A stretch of 64,000 nucleotides of DNA from Juglans regia (lineage: Eukaryota; Streptophyta; Magnoliopsida; Fagales; Juglandaceae): NCBI RefSeq assembly GCF_001411555.2, contig NC_049912.1, positions 1,753,001 to 1,817,000 on the forward strand. Direction: 5' to 3'. Below, piece after piece: positions 55,980-64,000 of the stretch. Numbering within the stretch: position 1 is the stretch's first letter; every line of letters starts with the position of its first letter. A model generated the notes under the pieces. The model saw only the letters and a list, made by a program, of their open reading frames with translations. It was not told the origin of the DNA and did not search any database. Both the position numbers and the translations under genes were made by a program.

Positions 55980-56565
55980 AGTATTTGGAAAGTTAAAGTG
56001 CCAAATAAGGTAGCTTTCTTATGTTGGTTTGTGTCTCATGATAAAATTCTGACTACAGAAAATCTAAGAAAGCGTGGTCTTTGTATTGTTGATTGGTGTT
56101 CTATGTGCAAAAAAGATGGTGAATCAGTTAATCACTTGTTTCTCCATTGAGAGGTGGCTAAAAGTTTGTGGAATGTCATTTTTCGAAGGATGGGTATTTC
56201 TTGGGTGATGCCAAAGCAAATGGTGAATTTACTAGCTTGCTGGAAGTATGTTGGGCGGTGTCTACCTATTGCAGCCATTTGGAAAATGATTCCTTCATGT
56301 TTGATGTGGTGTCTATGGCCAAAAAGGAATGGGAGATGTTTTCAAGACAAAGAACGATCGATGGAAGAAATTAGGGAATTTTTCCTTAAAACACTATCTA
56401 TAGGCTAAGGCTTTTCTAATGAATAGTGATGAAGTGTTGGAGTTTTTCTAGTTTTTTCTTTCTTTTTAGTTGTTGTATGTAGGTATTTCCTCTTGTATAC
56501 TTCCAGTGTACTTGAGCTATGCCAATTTATGGTAATAAACCTCTTATTAATTATAAAAAAAAAGA
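55980..56565 (+). mobile_element. LINE 3' end fragment (zf-RVT and tail)
   Basis: Translation shows NKVAFLCWF, CSMCKKDGESVNHLF, and MISWVMPKQ- and MWCLWPKRN-like stretches, homologous to the end of the LINE at 49658-51690, with one in-frame stop. The 3' tail CTTGTATACTTCCAGTGTACTTGAG and an A run at 56553-56563 mark a LINE end. It is only ~580 bp, a strong 5' truncation. Confidence 0.8.
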
Positions 56566-56591
56566 CTAGTAAGTACTACCCAGCCCAGGCC

Positions 56592-56611
56592 TAGATAGAT
56601 AGATAGATAGA
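56592..56611. repeat. (GATA)n microsatellite
   Basis: Five GATA units just after the LINE poly(A). Confidence 0.8.
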
Positions 56612-57626
56612 GACAGAAGTAAAACGGTGCATTTCATTTCACTCCAAGCCTAATTCCAGAAAGTTTGCCCCAAAAAAACCTGCGCTTCCAATCTCACACA
56701 TCTCCCTCTCCCTCTCTCTCTCTATTTATCTACCCATTTCTTACATAGCCCCTCCCACGTTCAGTTTGATGGACAGTTACAATACCTTAAAGCTTCAAAT
56801 GGTATGGGTCGCCATATGGTGGCGCAACCCCGGCCCAGCTCCACCCATTCCTGATGAACAAGTGGGAAAATTTCTCTAGTTGCACTCATTTCTCACGACA
56901 GCTCCACAGACCAAAAACCCTTGCCTCATATCAAACCTCTTTCATCTTTCATATAGAAATTCCAACAATCAAACAAATTGGAGATCCGAAAACCTCAGCC
57001 GCCTCATATAAAATCTTCTTGATCTCTCCTCCTCCACACACCCACAATCATGTTCATGGATCTTTACACCTCCACACATCCACGATTATGACCGTGGGTC
57101 TCTCCTCCTTTGAGAGATTCTAAGAGAGAGGAAGATAGAAGAGAGGAAGAGAAAGAGGAGGAGAGAAGGAAGAGAAGAGTGTAGAGGAGGGAAATGAGAT
57201 GAGGCGTGCGGCTAAAATGGGTGATTCTAGGGTTTTTTTTTTTTCATTTATAGTAGATATGTGGGTAGGTGGGTGAAAAGCTTTCACCCGGGCCCCACTC
57301 GCTCACTTCAAATTTTAGACTTAACCTGCCTACCCGACTTGGGAGTAACGAGCAGGTGCCCACTCATTGCCCAACAAGTAGGGCAGAATTTGCAGGTGGA
57401 CCCCCGCTACCAAGCCCTAATTAAGTCTCCCAATTTTTCGAGCTCCCCTTCATTTTTCTCTCCCTCACAATCGCAACTTGCCTTCACTCAAGTCAAACCT
57501 TATCTTGTGTTACCACTTTGGTCATTTCCAAAATCTATTCCCCTCAATCCAAGTTTGAGGTTAAGGTCATCAAGATTTCCCAAGCACAAAGGAGACAAGC
57601 TAAGTGGGTTTGATTAACCTAGACTT
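56612..57626. other. Unassigned stretch with AG-rich patch
   Basis: A purine-rich patch at 57120-57190 and short frames without family resemblance. It may belong to the repeat that follows. Confidence 0.35.
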
Positions 57627-57920
57627 TGTAAAACGCCCGGATAACTTTTGAGAAATGTTATTTGAAGCTTTATATTCGGGTTACCTTATTTTTTATTTCA
57701 TTTGCATTATGATATGATGATTGAATGTTATGAAACACGAATATGATTATTGCACGAAAAGGTAAAGATCGAGCTATTTCTATTGATTCAAAAATGGTAT
57801 TGTATAATACATGTTAGTTTAGAACCTTGTACTTATCTAATGTTATGGATGAATTGCACTAGTCAGCATGAACGCATAAATGTTCAAGGAATCCTTACCT
57901 GTGACACTACAAATGCATAC

Positions 57921-58106
57921 ATGTCCAATGAATGCTTCATGAAACATTTCGCATGTTTTATCGATGTGGTAGGATATCATGGATTTAATGTTATGCTTGT
58001 GTCTAGTAATAAAATGTCCAATGAATGCTTCATGAAACATTTCGCATGTTTTATGGATGTGGTAGGATATCATGGATTTAATGTTATGCTTGTGTCTAGT
58101 AATAAA
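57921..58106. repeat. Perfectly in-phase 93-bp tandem duplication
   Basis: 57921-58013 and 58014-58106 differ at a single base by reading (TCGATG versus TGGATG). Each unit is 31 codons, so an open frame passes through both. Near-identity implies a recent duplication. Confidence 0.9.
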
Positions 58107-58144
58107 ATGAATGATGTAATAATTTGAACTTGTGTGGTTAAAGT

Positions 58145-58310
58145 TGATCCCAAAGGTTTGATTGAATTAAAAATGATTCCAAAGGTGTGATCAATTAAAT
58201 ATGATCCCCATATGTGTGATCAAGTAAGGATGATCCCCAAAGGTTTGATCATCCAATGTAAGTCAATCGCGAAGGTGTGATTGTGTGAAATAGATCACAA
58301 AGATTGGATT
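58145..58310. repeat. Short tandem repeat, ~33 bp GATCCCCAAAGG type
   Basis: Five to six degraded units containing (G/A)ATCCCAAAGGTTTGAT. It lies in the middle of the LTR-like segment. Confidence 0.6.
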
Positions 58311-58931
58311 GCCCAGTTTGAGTAATAGCAATGAGATTCCCAAATATCATGCTAAGAATGGCTGGGATTTTCAGAAGAAGATGCACAACAAGGGGTGAAT
58401 CAAGCGCTTGCTCAAAGGAAGAAGCGAATCAATCATAATGGAGACGGGGAGGAGAGGCAAAAAAGAGATTTTCAAGCACCAAGCATCAACGGCTGAAAAG
58501 CCGTTGCACGCTAGCTTATAGTTGAGGGGCATAGTAGGGGTGCCCCTTTCTAGAACTTATATTTAATATAAGGTAAGCTTTTGGGAAGAGCTAAACAGTC
58601 AAGTTTCATTCAAATGAATCATTTTGGCCGACTGTTTTTACGTTTATTATAAGTAATAAAGCAGTAGGAACTAGAATGTTATTATCATGGTAATCCTCCG
58701 CTTTAAGTAAGGGTTTATCGATAAAATTTGGGCTTTGTCCTCTTTCAATAAAAGAAAAGAACTAGAATGAACAGTTCAGTAGCAATAAATGCGAGAATAT
58801 TTACATTATCTTTCGCTCCCCTTTACTAGGTAGGGGAAGGGCCGCCAGTCTTACTGGATCACATATATTTCAAATGAATTCTTTTGTATATATTTTGCAT
58901 GGTTAGATAAAAATAAATATGGGTTGTGACA

Positions 58932-59877
58932 TACACTACTTTAATCAACTCTACTAAAGTAGTTGTTTGAACTCAACACTCTAATTCTCATTTTTACCAT
59001 ACAGTATTGAGGAAGACCAAGTTGAGTAGAAGTTCTTGTTCAAGCATAGACCCACTTGCTAGGGGTTAAAAGTCATCAGTGTTTCAATGGCGCAATTAGA
59101 AACTAGTTGGGATGTTAGTTGTTGTTTTTAGTGTTTTAATGACCATAGTTGTAGTAGTATTTAGGTCTTATAAAAAAATAGTTGTAGTAGTATTTAGGCA
59201 GTTCAGTATGTAGCGACTTTGGTATTCTATTTTAGATGTATTAGATTCATACTCAGCACCATGTTTTATATTTTCTGCAGTTGCCAAAAAAAAAATTGAA
59301 ATCTATCAAAAAAGATTCATACTCAGCACCATGATAATTGAATCAAAAGAAATGATTTATTTTCACTATTATTGTAAGTGTAAAATGAGTAGCACGCAAC
59401 TGGGATGTTACAATGAGCAAGCTTATGGTAGAAAAAGTTTCAGAATAAGCAATCACTTCAAAGTACCAGCAACTATCAATCAATAACAATGCACAAGAAA
59501 TACTCCAAAAACTACTTATCAAAAAATGAAATACTACAAAAACTTCACCACTTTGATACCTTGACATGTATGGTTAGAAGAATTTTTGTAAAGCAGCGGA
59601 AGAAATAAATGAAATATAAGATGGTACAAGAACAGCTAAAACAAGCAGAATACTATAAAAATGGGCTCAGATGTAATGCAAGGAGAAATCAATTGCTGTA
59701 ATACGTGCAGATGTTGGTATATGACAACTGACGGTTGCCAAAATACAACAAATAAAGGCACTAACAGTCGATTCAGCCTCAAATCTATACAGTACGAAAT
59801 ACCACGAAATAGCACAAAAGATTCAAAATACAACTTGCAATACTTCTTAGCAGGAAAAGTTGAGAGAGAGAGATTAC
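58932..59877. other. Non-coding; possible intron of the truncated citrate synthase gene
   Basis: No continuation of the citrate synthase coding sequence was found in any frame. It has a local duplication of GATTCATACTCAGCACCATG (59247-59266, 59311-59332) and short AT-rich frames. Confidence 0.45.
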
Positions 59878-60110
59878 TAGATCAGAGGAGCTCTGTACAT
59901 GAAACCATCTAACGGAATTCTTGAGATGATACTGCTTGCCCTGCATAGTTTAAGTCATTTTTAACTTCCATTTCAATCAAATTCAAATAAGTGTTTCCAC
60001 TATCCAAGAAATTCAATCCCAAATCTCCATCTCTCGTGGCGGAAAATAAAACAGACGAAACTTACAATTCGAGGGTGCAGTTTAGAAAGCAAAGGCACGC
60101 TTCTGAACAT
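59878..60110 (-). pseudogene. Mitochondrial citrate synthase, first two coding exons only
   Basis: Minus-strand exon 1 (60110-60066) encodes MFRSVPLLSKLHPRI, followed by GTAAGT. Exon 2 (59940-59878, acceptor TGCAG) continues in frame with GKQYHLKNSVRWFHVQSSSDL. This matches the presequence of plant mitochondrial citrate synthases, which share an FRSV start and an NSVRW...QSS(T/S)DL block just before the mature enzyme. The next exons, with the catalytic core, are not visible in the remaining left part of the window, which is filled with repeats. Either the gene is truncated or its later exons lie beyond 49 kb of inserted DNA, which is unlikely. Both exons are undamaged. Confidence 0.7.
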
Positions 60111-60386
60111 TGCTCTCTAACCTAATCTGCGCCCAAAATGATTCAAAATATTTGCATGAAGACTCATATAAAAATATATCGCCGAAATAACAAAAAAATA
60201 CATGAATAAAAATGATAAGAGTTAATATGGTGGGCGAGAAATCAGACAGATGATTTGCTAAAAGAGAAAACCCATACAGAAAAATGGTTGAATATTTGTG
60301 AGGAATAACAAATTTGGAAATTAGAGAAAGGGAACGTATTCCGATAGGCGATAGCCAAGAATAATAATTAGGGTGTAAACAAAAAT

Positions 60387-60448
<62 letters not shown>

Positions 60449-60636
60449 TGTATGGTGATTGCACCGCTGGCCGCTGGGTGGGTGGCGAGCTGCTGAGGAG
60501 CGGCTGCAAGCTGAGTTTTGTGTGTGGTTAGAAAGGGTTTGAAGATTGCAGAGTAAAATGAAGAGAAGCGAAGCGGGGTATGTTGAATAGAATGAAAGTG
60601 GGAAGCAATCACCGAAAACTGTCGCAGACTCCAATG
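60111..60636 (-). promoter_or_regulatory. 5' UTR of the citrate synthase fragment, with intron and AG/TA microsatellites
   Basis: Between the TATA box and the ATG there is no conserved coding sequence. TTTTGGGCGCAG at about 60135 (minus) looks like a splice acceptor 26 bases before the ATG, suggesting a 5' UTR intron. The (AG)n run lies at 60405-60442 and a TA run at 60388-60404. A 176-codon frame across this stretch is not believed to be coding. Confidence 0.5.
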
Positions 60637-60645
60637 TTTTATATA
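60637..60645 (-). promoter_or_regulatory. TATA box candidate for the citrate synthase fragment
   Basis: On the minus strand, GTCACGTATATAAAACATTGG gives a TATATAAAA box preceded by a CACGT core. It lies about 530 bp before the ATG, plausible for a gene with a 5' UTR intron. Confidence 0.5.
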
Positions 60646-61139
60646 CGTGACGCATGTCCAAGACTGGGGGTCAAGTTTGCCCTGGAATCAGATGGGGAGG
60701 AGAGATTCGGAGGGGGGGAGAACTTTTGGTTTCTGAAAATGGGAGAGAGAAGAGCGAAGCGACGGGGGGAGAGGGAGAGAAGAAGCAACGGAGGGGAAGA
60801 GGGAAGAATTTGTTACAGCTAGTAATAAGCAATGGTGTAATCAAATAGATGGATATGAAGCGGAATCGTATTAAATTAGCTACTAGCTAGATAGTGCTGT
60901 CTTTCGATTCGAGGGGAGCTCCAACACAAGGATGATAAACGGTAGGAATATTCTGGATGATCTCCTTCCCCCGATCTCATATAACTAAACAAGAGTAAAG
61001 AACTCCTCCTTATCGCTAGGGCCCAATAACTCCACGTGTGTTTGCTGCTAGCATTCCACAGCCCACGATCACACAATCCGCAGCCCATTGATTTCCTTAG
61101 CCCATCATGTTTTTCATTTTGCATTCAACTAGGGTTCCA
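60646..61139. other. Promoter-upstream / intergenic
   Basis: A G/A-rich stretch at 60690-60810 (GGGGAGAG words) and AT-rich remainder; no gene recognised. Confidence 0.4.
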
Positions 61140-61263
61140 TCTTAATCGACAGAACATTTCCACTCTTCAGTTCTTTCCTGTCATCATGTCACAACTCCCT
61201 TCCTTTTCAGAAGACCCTGCCCGCAAGGTGGGGAAAGTCTGAGCACAAGCTGTGGTAGGGTTT

Positions 61264-62134
61264 TCAAGAAGCATCTTCAACGAGTTGTCCTTGCCACCTA
61301 ACTAGAAATTCCACCAAAGGTTTGTTCTTTACCTTCTTCATCCTTATATTTAGCATTTCTTCTGGTTTGGGTTTCATGATCCCACAAGTGTCCACAAGAG
61401 GTAGCGTGGTGAGGGGGTTTGTGTGCTTAACAAATTTCTGTTTCAATTGGGATACAAGAAATACGTTGTGGATCTGGGTTGTCTTAGGGAGCTTCATGCG
61501 GTACGCCACCTCTCCGATTCGCTACTCTATTTGTACGGCCCATAAAAACGAGGCGTAAGTTTGGTGCTTTGCCTATGGCTGACAGTCGATTGTCTATAGG
61601 GCTGAAGCTGTAAGTAGACTCAGTCCCCAATCTGGTATTGTTGTTCCTTCCTCTTCCTATCCGCATATTTCTTCATCCTCTCTTAGGCCCTAACCAAGTT
61701 TTGCCTTAACAGGTTCCAGAGTTGATCACGGGCTTGCAACGTAAGCTCTACTTCTTTAACCCAAGTTGTACCAATGACATAGTTTAACAACCTGGAGGTT
61801 TATATACCCACAGAGTGCCTTAAAGGGAGAAACTTTTGTTAATACATGTTGGTTAGAGTTATAGCACCATTCAGCCAGTTCAATCCATTGTGACCAATTT
61901 TTAGGCTTGTCTCCCACATAGCTTCTTAAGTAATTATCGACCCACTTGTTAGCTGTCTCTGTCTCGCCATCCGTTTAGGGATAGTTAGCAATGCTAAAGA
62001 CCAACTGCACCCCCTGTAAGGAGAATAGTTCCCTCCAGAATTTGCTTGTGAAAATAGGATTTATGTCCAAGATGATGGAACTCGGCATTCCATGCAGTTT
62101 GAAGATATGCTTCATAAACTACTGATCAACCGCC
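61264..62134 (-). pseudogene. Integrase C-terminal part and chromodomain (second chromovirus)
   Basis: Over several frameshifts the minus strand reads FMKHIFKLHGMPSSI, TSKFWRELFSLQGVQL, KKYADRKRKEQQYQIGD, VYLQLQPYRQSTVSHR, then AYRMKLPKTTQIHNVFLVSQLK and a chromodomain-like FLVRWQGQLVEDAS. This is the usual chromovirus order, integrase core end, GPY/F-like module, chromodomain. Stops and frame changes make it non-functional. Confidence 0.85.
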
Positions 62135-62137
62135 TTA

Positions 62138-63435
62138 GAGCACTAGCATTGGTTTCTCTATATGCATGTGCAAAATCACATCTTTTAGAGATTGATTTTG
62201 CATATGAAGAAAAACTCTCACATTGAATTATGCATCTTTTAGCCAAATAATAATAAAATATTATTTTTTATATTTTTTTTCCCTAAAATTATTATTTTTA
62301 TATATTTTGCAATTAGCACCCACTGCATATTTCTTGAAATGAGCAGAAGGCACAACCAGAAATAAAAAACAATTGGGAATCAAAAGAGAAACCAATAGCC
62401 AAAGAAATCAGTTGATTATTATGACAATATATCAATCATACACCGTCGAAGGAAATAAATGAATAAAATTAAGCTATGTATTGACATGACATCCGTTTGC
62501 AACAAGAACACAAAACAAAAACAAATTTCTCAAAACAGCTTGCATAGGATGTGAAGAGTGATAACACGGTATAGATAGCCAAAAGCACATATGACTGCAA
62601 CTCGTCAAAAAACAGAACTTGGTCACATATCTCAAATGTTCTCTTTAAGTACAACATATCTTGGAGCTTTACTACCATCAACACAAAACGAGGACAGGTG
62701 TAACTTAACAATCTAAACTAATATTAGCTAGGGAAGACATCATGCAATGTGTAAAATAATTAATTCATGTTGATTGTTGATTGTTGAACTAGCAAAACAA
62801 TAAATCATTCAAACAAATGCTCTAAAATGTATCCAGGTAAGTACAAACACTATTAAGAAATCTAGATGATTACAATATGTTGCAAGAATTGAAAATTCAA
62901 ACATTTTTGTTGGACCTTAAAGCAGCAACCAAATCCCTTTCATCTGAAATACATATTCCACAAAAGTGATCCAAAAGTCAAACAATAAGCTCCAACAGCT
63001 CCCACCACCACCAAACAGCAAGCACCATCAGCTCCACAACAACTCCTAACAATTTCCAATCAGTTGATAGCAACTAACAGTACAAAAAGAATGATGAAAT
63101 TGGTGTGCAACCAGCAGTACAACAATAGAAGTCAAAATCTGTGAATTACAAAATCTGTCACAAAATCTGAAATATGTCATGTTGAAGAGTATTTACCTTA
63201 GGTTTCCTAACAATGGAAGTTGAAATCTCTGAACACAAGAGAAGAAAGGGTTAAATTGAAAACCCCCAGGAAATCGAAATCAAGAACTATCAAAGAGAAA
63301 AGCCCAGAAACGAAATCAAAAAATCTTTGGTGTCGTTGATTTCAGACTCATTGATGAGCAAGCAACAAAAAGAAAGGCCCATAAATTTTTTCATTGGTGT
63401 CGGGATGTGGGATTCTTTCAGATTCCTTTCGTTGG

Positions 63436-63475
<40 letters not shown>

Positions 63476-63631
63476 TAGTAAAATAATGTTTGGTGAGTGA
63501 ACAATGTATCTTCAAATTTGTAGAAATATTGTTCATAACTATGTAAATTTTTGAAGATGCACAATCCAATACAGACTAATTTAAAGTCAGATTATGCAAA
63601 TATGTAGATGCATAATCCAATATTAGTGCTC
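62138..63631. mobile_element. PIF/Harbinger-type non-autonomous element, 1.5 kb
   Basis: Terminal inverted repeats GAGCACTAGCATTGG and CCAATATTAGTGCTC (13 of 15 matching) are flanked by TTA on both sides (62135-62137, 63632-63634), as for PIF/Harbinger. Removing it rejoins the integrase core of the host chromovirus (YTAKAVDQ-like sequence across the site), which confirms an insertion. No transposase frame was recognised; the interior is AT-rich with an (AG)n run at 63439-63471. Confidence 0.85.
63439..63471. repeat. (AG)n microsatellite inside the Harbinger-type element
   Basis: About 16 AG units. Confidence 0.8.
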
Positions 63632-63634
63632 TTA

Positions 63635-63942
63635 GCAGTATAGGATGAGTAGTTGGCACGAAATGGGCATACTTGGTAAACCTGTCAAACTGTAACCCAT
63701 AGTGCATTGAACTTACCAAATGTAGGAAGTCCTTCAATAAAATCCATAGTGATATCTACCCAAGGTCTAGAGGGTATAAGTAATGGCTGGAGTAAGCCAC
63801 TAAGAAGGGTGTTATCCACCTTTTCCACCTGACATGTATCACACGCCTTAAGAAAGGCTCTAACATCATATTTTTGGCTAGGCCAATAAAAATCCATTTT
63901 TACTCTGTACATTTTTTTTTTCAAAGCCAAGATGTCCCTCTG
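63635..63942 (-). pseudogene. Integrase zinc-binding and core start (second chromovirus)
   Basis: Minus-strand frame: KMDFYWPSQKYDVRAFLKACDTCQVEKVD carries the zinc-binding Cys pair; PWVDITMDFIEGLP holds the first acidic residue of the catalytic core; then comes the approach to the DNA-transposon insertion. The start of the frame is lost at 63943. Confidence 0.85.
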
Positions 63943-64000
63943 TGTAACACCCCCTTCCCAAAGGCTAGGTGTGTCACGTATTTTTCATGAAAAAAATAAA
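63943..64000. repeat. Possible start of another LTR at the window edge
   Basis: TGTAACACCCCCTTCCC begins here, abruptly ending integrase homology. TGTAACACCC is a frequent start of plant gypsy LTRs. Only 58 bp are visible, so the call is tentative. Confidence 0.45.

Larger units (their letters stand above)
57627..58931. repeat. Probable solo LTR with internal tandem repeats
   Basis: It starts TGTAAAACGCCCGG and ends GGGTTGTGACA, consistent with LTR TG/CA ends and with a common plant gypsy LTR style. The flanks (GACTT, TACAC) do not match, so a target duplication is not shown. The interior has an in-frame 93-bp duplication (57921-58106) and a short GATCCCCAAAGG-type repeat at 58145-58300. A 125-codon frame at 57750-58127 is probably fortuitous. 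Confidence 0.5.
61140..64000 (-). mobile_element. Second Ty3/gypsy chromovirus fragment, interrupted twice
   Basis: Minus-strand coding relics run from the integrase zinc-binding end at the right edge to the integrase C-terminus and chromodomain at the left. A 1.5 kb DNA transposon splits the integrase core, and a possible LTR cuts it at 63943. gag, protease and RT are not in the window. Confidence 0.85.

Noticed and set aside
57750..58127. 125-codon frame with two 31-residue repeats as a novel repeat protein
   Set aside because: It lies inside an LTR-like sequence, has no homologue I recognise, and its repeat comes from a recent DNA duplication whose length happens to be a multiple of three.
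60082..60612. 176-codon minus-strand frame with a Leu-Ser run
   Set aside because: It crosses the AG and TA microsatellites and the probable 5' UTR intron, and it overlaps the better supported citrate synthase exon 1 in another frame.

Overview
This is a plant nuclear window. It is AT-rich, has intron-containing genes with GT/AG borders, and is dense in LTR retrotransposons, LINEs, MITEs and an integrated pararetrovirus fragment. The host is probably a woody eudicot; repeat style suggests Fagales (walnut/hickory type), but that is an impression from memory, not a measurement.

Layout. (1) 1-8709: an almost complete but inactivated Ty3/gypsy chromovirus on the minus strand. It has two ~1.7 kb LTRs, each carrying a GC-rich palindromic ~35-bp tandem repeat, and it sits next to or inside a broken REM-type B3 transcription-factor gene (8710-9245). 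(2) 9756-11281: a solo LTR. (3) 13076-44029: a large tandem segmental duplication. Unit 1 is 13076-26221 and unit 2 is 26222-~44029. Each unit carries one intact, single-exon gene for a molybdenum-cofactor-sulfurase-like PLP-fold protein (946 and 947 aa, about 98% identical). Unit 1 ends in a relic of exon 4 of CNX2; the complete 3' part of CNX2 (GTP 3',8-cyclase, first step of molybdenum-cofactor synthesis) follows unit 2 on the minus strand (43133-47633). The two units differ by insertions that can be read as empty versus filled sites: a fold-back/MULE element and MITEs in unit 1; a hAT-type MITE, a pararetrovirus fragment and a CDCA7-like pseudogene in unit 2. (4) 49.6-56.6 kb: decayed LINE copies and two well-delimited DNA-transposon MITEs. 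(5) 57.6-58.9 kb: an LTR-like sequence with an in-frame 93-bp tandem duplication. (6) 59878-60645: the promoter and first two coding exons of a mitochondrial citrate synthase gene with no recognisable continuation. (7) 61.1 kb to the end: a second broken chromovirus, interrupted by a 1.5 kb Harbinger-type element and, at the right edge, by what looks like another LTR.

Only three genes look potentially functional: the two PLP-fold paralogues and CNX2. In the PLP-fold proteins the position where molybdenum-cofactor sulfurases carry the PLP-binding lysine appears to be arginine in both copies, so they may not be working sulfurases. No RNA gene, CRISPR array or bacterial-type operon was seen. No wholly new system was recognised. 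The most unusual items are the duplicated arginine-bearing PLP-fold proteins next to CNX2, and the inverted pararetrovirus fragment with a perfect 103-bp inverted repeat.
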